Positions 52,406-62,098 of a stretch of 64,000 nucleotides of DNA are shown piece by piece. Origin of the DNA: Candidatus Poribacteria bacterium (lineage in GTDB: Bacteria > Poribacteria > WGA-4E > WGA-3G). Where the stretch lies: positions 62,001 to 126,000 of the forward strand of contig JAPPFM010000053.1 in the NCBI GenBank assembly GCA_028821605.1. The letters are read 5' to 3'. Made by a program: the position numbers and the translations under genes. Under the pieces are notes generated by a model. That model was not told the origin of the DNA. It did not search any database and saw only the letters and a program-made list of their open reading frames with translations. Each line of letters starts with the position of its first letter. Position 1 is the stretch's first letter.

Positions 52406-53071
52406 ATGCGAAGGATTGATCTCGTTACACATTTTTTCATGAAGCACCGCGTTGCTTTTCGTTATATCTGTTTACTAATTGCTTTCGTCATCGGAACCGT
52501 GGGTGTGGGTTTAGCAAAAGAGAAGATAGAGAAGGTGAAACTTGATGCCATCGTTGCAGATTTTACACTCAAGGATGCTGATGGTGAACCGCATGCTTTG
52601 TATAAGTTGAGCAGGGATAAACCCGCTACAATTGTCCTGTTTCTCGCCACACAATGCCCAGTGGCGACAGACTATGTGGAGCGGATTGTAGCCTTGGTTA
52701 AAACTTATGGCGAAAAGAAAGTACAGTTTATTGGAATCAATTCAAACAAACAGGAGAAGATTGAGGAAATTTCGGAATACAACGAGAAGCACGGCTTTGA
52801 ATTTCCCGTGCTAAAAGATCCAGAAAATAAAATTGCTGACTATTTCGGTGCGAGAAGAACCCCAGAAGTCTTTCTTCTCGATGCAAAACGTGTGCTACGC
52901 TACGCTGGTGCAATTGACAACAGTCCAAAGGAACCGACGAGACACTACCTCAAAGGTGCTTTGGATTTAGTCATCGCCGGGAAAGATATTCCGAAGGCAT
53001 CCAAAAAAACGAGAGCAATCGGGTGTACAATTAAACGCGTTCGGAAGACGGGTGTGGATAGAACACCTTAA
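52406..53071 (+). CDS. Exported redoxin (AhpC/TSA-type thioredoxin-fold protein)
   Basis: 221 residues. One N-terminal membrane/signal segment (FRYICLLIAFVIGTVGVGLA), then a thioredoxin fold: DFTLKDADGEPHALYKL, the redox-site LFLATQCPVATDYVERI with a single Cys (about residue 88) rather than CxxC, VQFIGINSNKQE, ARRTPEVFLLD and a C-terminal RAIGCTIKR that may supply a second Cys. Likely a periplasmic thiol-peroxidase or redox partner. The ATG at 52406 keeps the signal; an internal one at 52439 is possible. Confidence 0.85.
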   Translation: MRRIDLVTHFFMKHRVAFRYICLLIAFVIGTVGVGLAKEKIEKVKLDAIVADFTLKDADGEPHALYKLSRDKPATIVLFLATQCPVATDYVERIVALVKTYGEKKVQFIGINSNKQEKIEEISEYNEKHGFEFPVLKDPENKIADYFGARRTPEVFLLDAKRVLRYAGAIDNSPKEPTRHYLKGALDLVIAGKDIPKASKKTRAIGCTIKRVRKTGVDRTP

Positions 53072-53132
53072 ATAAATTCTACCTTCAAGCCTTAATCTTT
53101 TTATTCAATATCACACAAGGAGCAAGAAACAG

Positions 53133-55643
53133 ATGCTTCGATTCTTATACCACTGTTTTCAGGCAGTCCTAACTCTATTCTGGAGTACATGTATTCTCGT
53201 ATTTGTAGCGATTTTCGCTGGCATTGGGTTCGCAGGGGGTATGCTGCTCGCGTGTTGGGAAGATGTACGCGACATTGACTTAGATCGACTTGAATACGAT
53301 GTTGATGTTCAGACGTGGCGGCAACATTTGGAGGTTTACTCTTCAGTTTGTAAAGTACAAAAGACAGATAAAGTTGTGTTCCTGCTTGATAAGTTGGAAC
53401 GTTTGGAATACAGAAAGGTCTCGGAAATCATTCCAAAGTTGAGCCCGCCGGGGTCGTATGCTGTATCTTTGGATGCCCCTGTATCTTGGGATCCAAAGGC
53501 TGAAAAAAAACCGAATGGAACTGTGCGTATCCATCTACGGGACTTTGAATATCCGCATCTTGATGTGGAGGCAGGACACGTTCAAATTTCAGTTAAGAAC
53601 GGAGAAATTGCCGCTATCCGGAATGAAGGTGGTTCTGTACGCCAAAATTTCTACCTTGAACCGGAGAAGATAGACGAATTTGCTGACGATGAAGGTTCCA
53701 CGCGCCGTCTGATTCCACTACTGGAAATGTCTGACAAGGTCATAGGGGCATTTGTTGCTATTGAGGACCGGCGGTTTTATGAACATTGGGGAATTGATAT
53801 TGTACGCCTCGCTGGTGCGTTTAGAGATAAATTGTTGTATAACCGTCGCTTGTCTGGTACAAGCACGCTAACACAACAGTTGGCGCGAAATATCTATCTC
53901 TTTAAGCAGCGATCAGACAGAAGTGTCGTTCGGAAAGCCAGAGAGATACTCCTTGCGGTGAGAATTGAGAAGGCTTTTTCTAAGGATGAGATTTCCGAGC
54001 GTTATCTGAACCATGTTGATTTAGGGAGATCCATGTATGGCGGGAAAACGTACCACGGCGTTCATCAGGCGGCACTCGGCTATTTTGGAAAAGAGGTTTC
54101 GGAATTAAGCAATCATGAGTCTGCATTGCTCGCAGCACTTCCGAAAGGTCCCCACGCGTTCTCGCCGCTTTTCAACCCCGAGCGCGCTAAAAATCGACGT
54201 AATATAGTACTTGATGCCATGTTTGAGCAAGACTATATCGCTACCGAATCTGAATGGCACACAAGCCGAGATGCGCCGCTCCTTCCACAAAACCTGCACC
54301 AAAGAGGCACAAGAGCTGCCTTCAAGGAAGCCGGGCACTTTCTTGAGGAGGTCCATAAAAAACTCCGCACTCTTCCTGAACTCAAAGAGAATTTGTATAG
54401 CGGTGGGTTGAAGGTTTACACAACTATAGACATGAGCATGCAGGTTGTTGCGGAGAAAGGAACAGCAAAGCACCTCCGCGTGATGGATAATACCTACGGT
54501 CCAACGAGTCTACCGGATTATGATGCCAGTAAACAGAATCCAAACAGTGTTAATCTGATTGATGATTACCTGCAAGGAGCAGTCATTGCGTTTGAACCCA
54601 GGACGGGGCACGTTAAAGCGATGGTGGGCGGTAGAGATTACAACATCACGGGAGATCAAATTAGTTTCTATAATCGCGCCGTTGGAACTGCAAGGCGGCA
54701 ACCCGGTTCCGCCTTTAAGCCGATTGTTTTTGCTGCCTTGTTAGAAAAACCTGCAATCGTAACACCCGGAACGGTTATTATTGATGAAGAGTGGGGGATG
54801 GTGCCTTTTCCTGGACAGTGGTGGGCTCCCAGCAATTACACAGAAGGGAGATTTAGGGGACCGGTCATCATGCGCGACATTCTCACGAGTTCCATTAACG
54901 TCCCAACGGCAAAGGCAGTATTGGAAACACCTATAGCCGAGAACGGTAAATGGGAGGGGCTAAATCGCGTCATAAATTTGGCAAAAAGGATGGGCATTAA
55001 AAGTCCGCTGAATCCATTCCCCGCGCTCTCCTTAGGTGCAGCTGAAATGACAGTCCTTGAGCTGACCTCCGCATACGGGATTTTTGCAAACGGTGGTGTC
55101 CGTGTGGAACCGATATACATTCAGTACGTCGTTGACACAGACGGAAACATTATCTATTCCTCGGATGAACTTCAGGTTCAACGTGCCCGCGTGCTGGATG
55201 AAAAAGTGGCGTACCAGATTACCTCGTGTTTGGAAAATGTGATTAAACATGGGACCGGCAGACGCGCGATAAATATGGGGCTAACTCGACCCGCCGCTGG
55301 TAAAACAGGAACAACCAATGAGTATGTGGACGCTTGGTTCGTCGGCTATACCACAGATCTGATTGTCGGCGTTTGGGTCGGATTTGATAAAAATCGACCG
55401 AATCGACCAAATTACAATCAGCAAGGGGCGTGGGCAGCACTGCCGATCTGGGCGGAATTCATGATTAATGCAGCCCGGGGGCCTAAGAAGGAATTTCCTG
55501 TTCCTGAAGGCATTGTCTTCGCGGAGATTGACAAAGTGAGTGGTCGTCTTAAACGCGCAGGCAAATGTCCAGAGGAAAACATTAGCAGAGAGCCGTTCAT
55601 CGAAGGACAACAACCAAAAGAACTTTGTCATCTTCATAGATAG
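53133..55643 (+). CDS. Class A penicillin-binding protein (PBP1-type)
   Basis: 836 residues. N-terminal membrane anchor (about residues 10-40), GT51 transglycosylase (about 205-380: AIEDRRFYEHWGIDIVRL, GTSTLTQQLARNIYL, KAREILLAVRIEKAFSKDEISERYLN) and transpeptidase with SAFKPIVFAA (SxxK, about 532), SSINVP (SxN) and KTGTTNEYVDAWFVGYT (KTG, about 719). Builds and cross-links peptidoglycan in the periplasm. A roughly 150-residue extra segment sits between anchor and GT domain. Ribosome site AAGGAG upstream. Confidence 0.95.
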   Translation: MLRFLYHCFQAVLTLFWSTCILVFVAIFAGIGFAGGMLLACWEDVRDIDLDRLEYDVDVQTWRQHLEVYSSVCKVQKTDKVVFLLDKLERLEYRKVSEIIPKLSPPGSYAVSLDAPVSWDPKAEKKPNGTVRIHLRDFEYPHLDVEAGHVQISVKNGEIAAIRNEGGSVRQNFYLEPEKIDEFADDEGSTRRLIPLLEMSDKVIGAFVAIEDRRFYEHWGIDIVRLAGAFRDKLLYNRRLSGTSTLTQQLARNIYLFKQRSDRSVVRKAREILLAVRIEKAFSKDEISERYLNHVDLGRSMYGGKTYHGVHQAALGYFGKEVSELSNHESALLAALPKGPHAFSPLFNPERAKNRRNIVLDAMFEQDYIATESEWHTSRDAPLLPQNLHQRGTRAAFKEAGHFLEEVHKKLRTLPELKENLYSGGLKVYTTIDMSMQVVAEKGTAKHLRVMDNTYGPTSLPDYDASKQNPNSVNLIDDYLQGAVIAFEPRTGHVKAMVGGRDYNITGDQISFYNRAVGTARRQPGSAFKPIVFAALLEKPAIVTPGTVIIDEEWGMVPFPGQWWAPSNYTEGRFRGPVIMRDILTSSINVPTAKAVLETPIAENGKWEGLNRVINLAKRMGIKSPLNPFPALSLGAAEMTVLELTSAYGIFANGGVRVEPIYIQYVVDTDGNIIYSSDELQVQRARVLDEKVAYQITSCLENVIKHGTGRRAINMGLTRPAAGKTGTTNEYVDAWFVGYTTDLIVGVWVGFDKNRPNRPNYNQQGAWAALPIWAEFMINAARGPKKEFPVPEGIVFAEIDKVSGRLKRAGKCPEENISREPFIEGQQPKELCHLHR

Positions 55644-55794
55644 TCCGCATCTCTCTACACATTTTTGATGGAGTACGGTATACTATATAAGACGTACATC
55701 TGCCACACAAATTTCTTGTAGCCTTAATATGGATACTGCTTGCAAGCCCGAATTGTAAAGACAATTGAAACTCGACAAGGAGCAAGACATCAAA

Positions 55795-57852
55795 ATGAGA
55801 GAGAATTGGGAATTGCTGACAAAGATTGACGATCCAAAAGATGATGACCCGGAATCGGATGCCCTACAATTTGAACTAATCTCAGACTTCACACCTCAGG
55901 GCGACCAACCGCAAGCCATTGACGAACTCACAGACGGACTCCAACGTGGAGACAAAGCGCAAACACTCCTCGGCGTGACAGGTTCAGGAAAAACCTACAC
56001 AATGGCGAATGTGATTCAGAATGTACAATTGCCAACACTCGTTATCTCACCCAATAAGACGCTTGCTGCACAACTTTACAACGAATTCCGGACTTTTTTC
56101 CCCAATAACGCCGTTCACTACTTCGTCAGCGACTACGAGTACTATCAACCTGAAGCGTATATCCCTGCAACTGATACCTTTATTGAAAAAGATGTCCGCA
56201 TCAATGAAGAGATTACACGGATGCGGCTTGCCTCGACAGCGTCTTTAATCTCACGTCGCGATGTTATCGTTGTGGCGAGCGTTTCTTGCCTTTACGGTCT
56301 CGGATCACCTGATGAATTTGAGAATCAGAGAGTTCAGATAGAGGTCGGAGCGGTCGTCCGACGCGATGCTCTGCTGCGAGCCTTGGTTGATATTCAATAC
56401 GTCCGCAACGATGTTGAGTTCTGGCAAGGTGTGTTCCGTGCTCGTGGCGATGTCGTTGAAGTGTTTCCTGCTTATAGTGAGAATGCCTATCGCATTGAGC
56501 TTTTCGGTGATGAAATCGATCGGATTAATGAGATTGATACCACAACCGGGGAAGTATTGGCACAACGCGACTTCCTTGAAATCTACCCCGCCAAGCATTT
56601 CATGACCGACGGTGAAATCTTCGACCAAGCGTTGATTAATATTGAACTTGAACTTCAGGACCGGATTCTGGAATTTGAGAAAGAGAATAAATTGCTCGAA
56701 GCGCAACGTATTGAGCAACGCACTCGCTTCGATCTGGAGATGTTGCGCGAGGTCGGTTACTGCTCCGGTATTGAAAATTACTCACGGCATCTCTCAGGAT
56801 TGCAACCCGGGGATCCTCCGTATTGCCTGATGCACTACTTCCCTGATGATTTTCTGCTCTTTATCGATGAATCCCATGTGACGATTCCGCAGCTACGAGG
56901 TATGTATCGTGGCGACAGGTCGCGAAAGGAGACGCTTGTCAAATATGGCTTCCGTTTGCCCTCCGCATTGGACAATCGTCCCCTCCGTTTCGATGAGGTT
57001 GAAGCGCGTGTCAATCAAGTGATCTTTGTCTCCGCGACACCCGGTCCCTATGAAATGGAGAGCGGCACGCAAATTGTTGAGCAGATTATCCGCCCGACAG
57101 GACTCATTGATCCCCAAATTACGATCCAGCCAGTGAAGGGACAGATCGACCATCTCATCGGTAGGATTAAGGAGCGTGTGAAGCGTCAACAACGCGTCCT
57201 TGTAACGACGCTCACCAAGCGGATGGCGGAGGACTTGACCGAGTACTTAACGGAAGCGGGTATCCGTGCTGACTATATGCACTCTGAGATTGACGTGTTC
57301 GATCGTGCGCGTATTCTGCGCGAACTTCGTGAGGGGGTTTTCGATGTGCTGGTCGGGATTAACCTCCTGCGAGAAGGACTTGATCTCCCTGAGGTCTCTC
57401 TCGTTGCGATCTTAGATGCTGACCGACCCGGTTTCCTCCGTTCTGTCAGATCCCTCGTTCAGACGGCTGGACGTGCTGCACGGAACGTTGACGGTGAGGT
57501 GCTTTTGTACGGGGATAGCGTTACAGAGGCAATGGGAGAAGCGATACAGGAGACACAGCGCCGACGTGATATTCAACTCCAGTATAACACCGATAACAAC
57601 ATCACACCCGCGACAATTGAGAAGGCAATTCAGGAGCTGATTGCTGAATCGAGCGAGGAGTATAAGACCGAGAAATCTGATAAGCCGCCTATCGTGGCGG
57701 AAACCATTGAACCACAAGATATTGAAGCGATGATTACGGACTTAACACGGCAGATGCGAAAAGCAGCATTGGACCTTGATTATGAGGAAGCCGCCGCCTT
57801 ACGCGACCAGATCGCTGAACTGAAGGAGCAATCGGCGGGACAGTCGGCTTGA
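55795..57852 (+). CDS. uvrB: UvrABC system protein B
   Basis: 685 residues from ATG 55795 (AAGGAG site 12 nt upstream); a TTG at 55765 would add 10. Nucleotide excision repair helicase-like damage verifier. Walker A LLGVTGSGKTYTMANV, beta-hairpin SDYEYYQPEAYIPATDTFIEKD, YSRHLSGLQPGDPPYCLMHYFP, DEAD-type box LFIDESHV, motif VI region LVQTAGRAARN, and the C-terminal UVR motif (MRKAALDLDYEEAAALRDQI) that binds UvrC. A possible -10 TATACT lies at 55679. Confidence 0.97.
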   Translation: MRENWELLTKIDDPKDDDPESDALQFELISDFTPQGDQPQAIDELTDGLQRGDKAQTLLGVTGSGKTYTMANVIQNVQLPTLVISPNKTLAAQLYNEFRTFFPNNAVHYFVSDYEYYQPEAYIPATDTFIEKDVRINEEITRMRLASTASLISRRDVIVVASVSCLYGLGSPDEFENQRVQIEVGAVVRRDALLRALVDIQYVRNDVEFWQGVFRARGDVVEVFPAYSENAYRIELFGDEIDRINEIDTTTGEVLAQRDFLEIYPAKHFMTDGEIFDQALINIELELQDRILEFEKENKLLEAQRIEQRTRFDLEMLREVGYCSGIENYSRHLSGLQPGDPPYCLMHYFPDDFLLFIDESHVTIPQLRGMYRGDRSRKETLVKYGFRLPSALDNRPLRFDEVEARVNQVIFVSATPGPYEMESGTQIVEQIIRPTGLIDPQITIQPVKGQIDHLIGRIKERVKRQQRVLVTTLTKRMAEDLTEYLTEAGIRADYMHSEIDVFDRARILRELREGVFDVLVGINLLREGLDLPEVSLVAILDADRPGFLRSVRSLVQTAGRAARNVDGEVLLYGDSVTEAMGEAIQETQRRRDIQLQYNTDNNITPATIEKAIQELIAESSEEYKTEKSDKPPIVAETIEPQDIEAMITDLTRQMRKAALDLDYEEAAALRDQIAELKEQSAGQSA

Positions 57853-57881
57853 TGCTTCAAATAGGGTTCAGAATTTAAAAC

Positions 57882-57910
57882 TTGTATCTCAAAGTGTAAT
57901 CTGCTAAAAT
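57882..57910 (+). promoter_or_regulatory. Promoter of the rubredoxin-like gene
   Basis: TTGTAT (57882-57887), 17-bp spacer, TAAAAT (57905-57910); about 65 nt before the ATG. Confidence 0.5.
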
Positions 57911-57979
57911 GCAGTCGTTGTATTGTAACTTTAAAACCTATAGCTTCAATTTATTTCAAAATAGAGAAAGGAATTTGCA

Positions 57980-58237
57980 ATGTTTGTTTGTGTAGCCTGT
58001 GGTTATTTGTGGAAGGAAGCAGATAGCCCGCCAGAGGAGTGCCCTGCGTGCACGGCACCCAAAGAAAAGTACATTCCTTACGATGATAGAGCAGAGCGAT
58101 GGGTGAAACGTGCAGTGGCAGCACATGTCATGTATCCAGATGAAGAAGGAGCAGACCTTCGCGCGGAGAACTCTGCACTCTCGTCGCACATCAGGTTTGC
58201 CCTTGTTGGCTTACTCGGTGACTTACCGAAAGAATAA
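57980..58237 (+). CDS. Rubredoxin-like small protein
   Basis: 85 residues. Two Cys pairs, FVCVACGYLW (CxxC) and EECPACTAPKEKY (CxxC), give a rubredoxin/rubrerythrin-tail-like metal knuckle in the first 35 residues; the spacing between them (about 16) is shorter than in rubredoxin proper. The remaining 50 residues are helical (RAERWVKRAVAAHVMYPDEEGADL). Electron transfer or zinc binding are both possible. Single-gene transcript with its own promoter and terminator. Confidence 0.8.
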   Translation: MFVCVACGYLWKEADSPPEECPACTAPKEKYIPYDDRAERWVKRAVAAHVMYPDEEGADLRAENSALSSHIRFALVGLLGDLPKE

Positions 58238-58245
58238 AGCGTTGG

Positions 58246-58280
58246 AGGAGCCTCAATTCCGTAGTTGAGGCTTCTTTTCC
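58246..58280 (+). terminator. Rho-independent terminator after the rubredoxin-like gene
   Basis: AGCCTCAA / TTGAGGCT with loop TTCCGTAG (58249-58272), followed by TCTTTTCC. Confidence 0.8.
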
Positions 58281-58325
58281 GTTTTCTATTGTATTCCTTA
58301 TTTTTTTATTTTTCTAATTGATAAT

Positions 58326-58423
58326 TGAAAATGCCGACAGCCCTGTTTTCTAACTGAGGGCTTTGAAAGGAAAGGGAGCGGCACTGCCCAATATCAGGGC
58401 TCTATCTGAGAAGAGGTGCCGCA
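58326..58423 (+). promoter_or_regulatory. Structured 5' leader of the M16 operon (unassigned)
   Basis: AGCCCT...AGGGCT and a longer-range GCGGCAC (58378-58384) / GTGCCGC (58416-58422) pairing that encloses CCC..GGG, ending directly before the start codon. This would sequester or expose the ribosome site AGAAGAGG. It matches no riboswitch I recognise. Confidence 0.4.
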
Positions 58424-58430
58424 ATGAAAA

Positions 58431-59948
58431 ATGAAACAGATACGTTATTTGCTGATTCTATCCTTCGTTGCTTTACACGGGATAGCATCAGCGCAAGACC
58501 TCGGAGATCGGGTGGTAGAGCATATCTTTCCCAACGGTCTGAAGTTGTTGATGATTAAACGCGATACCTCTCCTACGATCGCACCGTACATCCTCTTTAA
58601 AGCCGGTTCCGTAGATGAATCAGATGATACACGCGGTATCGCACACATGCTCGAACACATGTTGTTCAAAGGCACTAAAACAATCGGCACCAAAGACTAT
58701 GAAAAAGAACAGGTAGTGCTTGCCGAAATTGATCGGATAGGCGACGCACTCGATATGGAACGCGCAAAAGGTTCCAGAGCAGATGCAGAAAAGATAACTG
58801 AGTTAGAAGAGGCACTCAAAACACAACAGGAACTCGCAAAAGAGTGGATTGTCACCGGCGAATACACCGAAATATATACACAACACGGTAGCACGGGCTT
58901 CAACGCTGGAACTTCGGTTGACTATACCATTTACACTGTGGAGTTGCCGTCTAACAAGTTAGAGTTATGGGCGACACTAGAGTCTGACCGGCTTAAGAAC
59001 GCTGTTCTACGAGAATTTTATGTAGAGCGCGAGGCGGTCAAAGAGGAACGCCGGATGCGCGTTGATACCCAACCGGGTGGTAAACTCTATGAACAGTTTA
59101 TGGCTACTGCATTCGCTGCACACCCTTACGGCATACCGATCATCGGATGGCCCTCGGATATTGCCATGCTGAATCGGCGCAAGGCGGAAGAGTTTTTTCG
59201 TATCCACTACGCCCCGAATAACTCTGTCATGGCTATTATCGGGAATATCGACATAGGCAAGACCATCTCGCTCATTGACAAGCATTTCGGTGATATACCG
59301 TCACAGCCGCTCCCTCCTGAAGTGACAACTAAGGAACTGCCACAGGAAGGTGAACGTCGTGTGGAAGTCGAATTTGATGCCGAACCGCAAATCATGATTG
59401 GATACCATAAACCGACAATTCCACATTTCGACGACTATGTACTCGATTTTATCAGCGCGATCCTTTCCGATGGACGCACCTCTCGGTTTTACAAAAACAT
59501 TGTTGAGAAGGGGATAGCCATCTCTGCTGATTCATTGAACGGGTATCCGGGGGCGCGCTACGACAATCTTTTCGTCATAGATGGTGCACCACGATCGCCA
59601 CACACAACTGTCGACCTTGAAGAAGCGATTTACGCCGAACTTGAAAGGCTCAAAACCGAACCCGTTGCTGAGAAAGAGTTCAAACGGATTCTCAAACAGG
59701 TAGATGCCAGTTTCATCCGAGGGCTCAGCTCGAACGCTGGTATGGCACGTCAACTCACCTTCTTTGAAGCGATCGCTGGCGATTGGCGTTATATTCTACA
59801 ATGGCGTGAAAACATATACAAAGTTACGCCAGAGGACATCATGAGAGTTGCAAAAACCTATTTCACGAAAAGCAACCGCACCGTCGGTACACTCGTTAAA
59901 AAAGAGGCAGAAGCACCCGCCGGTGAAGATACGGAGGGCAGCGAATAA
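58431..59948 (+). CDS. M16 family zinc metallopeptidase (active subunit)
   Basis: 505 residues. A signal peptide (YLLILSFVALHGIASA) precedes the M16 fold. The inverted zinc motif HMLEHMLFKGT (HxxEH, about residue 65) and the downstream Glu in YVEREAVKEERRMRVD complete the metal site; about 60 helical residues are inserted between HxxEH and GSTGFNAGTSVDYT. The C-terminal half is the second M16 domain (AEPQIMIGYHKPT, DGRTSRFYKNIV). Stop and next start overlap as TAATG. Partner is the HxxEH-less protein downstream, as in two-subunit M16B peptidases. Confidence 0.93.
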   Translation: MKQIRYLLILSFVALHGIASAQDLGDRVVEHIFPNGLKLLMIKRDTSPTIAPYILFKAGSVDESDDTRGIAHMLEHMLFKGTKTIGTKDYEKEQVVLAEIDRIGDALDMERAKGSRADAEKITELEEALKTQQELAKEWIVTGEYTEIYTQHGSTGFNAGTSVDYTIYTVELPSNKLELWATLESDRLKNAVLREFYVEREAVKEERRMRVDTQPGGKLYEQFMATAFAAHPYGIPIIGWPSDIAMLNRRKAEEFFRIHYAPNNSVMAIIGNIDIGKTISLIDKHFGDIPSQPLPPEVTTKELPQEGERRVEVEFDAEPQIMIGYHKPTIPHFDDYVLDFISAILSDGRTSRFYKNIVEKGIAISADSLNGYPGARYDNLFVIDGAPRSPHTTVDLEEAIYAELERLKTEPVAEKEFKRILKQVDASFIRGLSSNAGMARQLTFFEAIAGDWRYILQWRENIYKVTPEDIMRVAKTYFTKSNRTVGTLVKKEAEAPAGEDTEGSE

Positions 59949-62098
59949 TGAAGAAACAAACCTTTACCAGATTGAGCATCGCGACGCTGATTGCCTGCCT
60001 TATCGTGTGGGGTATTCCGTCTACATTCGCGAAACCACACGAAGAACTTACCTTTGAACCGATCGAATTTAAACCGCCTGTTCCAGAGAAACGGATGCTC
60101 TCAAACGGGATGGTGCTTTACCTCCTTGAGGACCACGAGTTACCGCTTTTCAACATCAGCGGCTTGATTAAAACCGGTGACATCTACGATCCTGCGGATA
60201 AGGTGGGTTTATCATCAATATTCGCAAGCGTTATGCGAACAGGTGGCACGGTATCGCGTGAACCGGACGCACTGAACGAGGAATTAGAATCAATGGCGGC
60301 TTCTGTTGAAGTCGGCATGTCCCGCGAGTACGGCACCATTAATCTCTCAACACTCGCAGAAGACATCGAGAAAGGATTGGAAATCTTTGCGGATGTACTC
60401 AGGCATCCCGCATTTCGTGAAGACAAATTGGAACTCCGCAAGCAGCAGTCGATCGAACGTATCCGTCGCCGCAACGATAATCCTATTCAACTCGCGTGGC
60501 GCAACTTCTCTGCGCTGCTTTACGGAACCGACCATCCCTTCGGGTGGTATACCGAAATGGAAGGCATAGAAAGTATCACTGTTGATGATCTCAAAGCCTT
60601 TCATGCGAAATATTACCATCCCGACAATATGATGCTCGCGATTACCGGTGACTTTGAAACGGAAACCTTGATCGCACAGTTGGAAAAAGTGTTTAAGGGT
60701 TGGGAACCCGCAGCTATTGCATTCCCTGATGTTCCAACCGTGGATCCTACCCCGAAACCCTCCGTTAATTATATTTTCAAGAATCTCCCGCAGTCAGTGA
60801 TGCTCATCGGGCATTTCGGCATCAAGCGCACACCTGATTTCCCTGACTTCTTTGCACTTCGGGTCATGAACGATATACTCGGTGAAGGCGGATTCACGTC
60901 TCGCTTGATGAGGGAAGTGCGCGAGAAACACGGTCTCGCTTATATGGTCGGTAGCATAATGCAGACGAGTTACTACACGAATCCGGGGGAGTGGTTCGCT
61001 TATTCGCAAACCCGTACCGAGAAAACGGCAGAAGCGATCTCACTCATTGTTAATGTCGTCAAAGGTCTCCGAGATACGCCTGTACCGGAAGCAGAGTTGC
61101 AGCGTACCAAAGATTCACTCATCAATTCGTTTGTTTTTGGATTTGAGAGCAGTGCGCAGATCGCCTTTCAGCAGATGATGCTCGACTATCGCGGTTATGC
61201 ACCAGGTTTCCTTGAAACCTATACGGATAACATCGCCAAAGTCACGGCGGCGGATGTACAGGCAGTCGCACAGAAGTATCTCCAGCCGGACGCACTCACG
61301 ATTGTCACTGTCGGAAACAAAGCCAATTTTGACCGACCGCTTGATGAGTTCGGGGAAGTTAACGTGATTGAGATAGAGCAACCCGCACCTCCACCACCTG
61401 CAGAACCGATGCCTGAAGCGAGTGAAGGCGACATGGCGAAAGCCAAAGAAGTCATCGCGATGGCAGTTGACGCTTATGGCGGACTTGAAAAATTGCAAGC
61501 GGTGAAAAACATTGTTGTAGAGGGACGCACGGCGGCTAATTCACCGATGGGACCGATGAATCTTGATGTAAAAATATACCAAGTCTATCCGGACAAACTC
61601 CGGCAAGATATCAAGATGCCCCAAGGAGAAATGAGTGTTGCCTTTGATGGCACTTCTGGAGTTGTCCTGACTCCTATGGGACCGCAACCCTTGCCTCCGG
61701 AAATGACGGCTTCCTTGAAAGACAGCATTTTCAGAGAGCCGATTTGGCTACTTGCCAATCTGATGCAGGACCATGGTTCGGTCCAACACGCTGGCACGGA
61801 AGAGGTAATGGGAAAACCCACTGCCATCCTGCTTGTCAAGCAGCCTTCGGGTGAAATGCTTAAAGTCTTTATCAGTGAAGAGACCCACTATATAGTGAAA
61901 ATGGAATTCCGCGAGACGGAACAGGGTGTTGCACTTAATAAGGAATACCTCATGGACGATTATCGTGATGTAAACGGGGTCAAAATCCCTTATCATCTTG
62001 TCCAGAATGTAGAGGGTGAACAGTTCACTGAAACTCGTGTAAGTAGTGTCACAATAAACGCTGAACTTGACGAATCTCTATTTCAGGAGCCGAAGTGA
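59948..62098 (+). CDS. M16 family protein (inactive subunit) fused to a LolA-like domain
   Basis: 716 residues. Signal peptide (LIACLIVWGIPSTFA), then two M16 domains (about 45-460). Where the partner has HMLEH this protein has SSIFASVMRTGGT, so the zinc site is lost; the R/Y substrate-binding region in the second domain is retained (GGFTSRLMREVREKHGLAY). After a Pro-rich linker (QPAPPPPAEPMPEASEG) there is an extra about 220-residue domain (YGGLEKLQAVKNIVVEGR, LRQDIKMPQGEMSVAFDG, YRDVNGVKIPYHLVQNV) like lipoprotein-sorting LolA/DUF4292-type folds. Overlaps the next gene by 4 nt (GTGA). Confidence 0.9.
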   Translation: MKKQTFTRLSIATLIACLIVWGIPSTFAKPHEELTFEPIEFKPPVPEKRMLSNGMVLYLLEDHELPLFNISGLIKTGDIYDPADKVGLSSIFASVMRTGGTVSREPDALNEELESMAASVEVGMSREYGTINLSTLAEDIEKGLEIFADVLRHPAFREDKLELRKQQSIERIRRRNDNPIQLAWRNFSALLYGTDHPFGWYTEMEGIESITVDDLKAFHAKYYHPDNMMLAITGDFETETLIAQLEKVFKGWEPAAIAFPDVPTVDPTPKPSVNYIFKNLPQSVMLIGHFGIKRTPDFPDFFALRVMNDILGEGGFTSRLMREVREKHGLAYMVGSIMQTSYYTNPGEWFAYSQTRTEKTAEAISLIVNVVKGLRDTPVPEAELQRTKDSLINSFVFGFESSAQIAFQQMMLDYRGYAPGFLETYTDNIAKVTAADVQAVAQKYLQPDALTIVTVGNKANFDRPLDEFGEVNVIEIEQPAPPPPAEPMPEASEGDMAKAKEVIAMAVDAYGGLEKLQAVKNIVVEGRTAANSPMGPMNLDVKIYQVYPDKLRQDIKMPQGEMSVAFDGTSGVVLTPMGPQPLPPEMTASLKDSIFREPIWLLANLMQDHGSVQHAGTEEVMGKPTAILLVKQPSGEMLKVFISEETHYIVKMEFRETEQGVALNKEYLMDDYRDVNGVKIPYHLVQNVEGEQFTETRVSSVTINAELDESLFQEPK

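Noticed and set aside
58326-58423. SAM-I, lysine or cobalamin riboswitch
   Set aside because: Short strings such as AGAGGTG and GGCACTG are suggestive, but the order and the conserved core helices of those riboswitches are absent.
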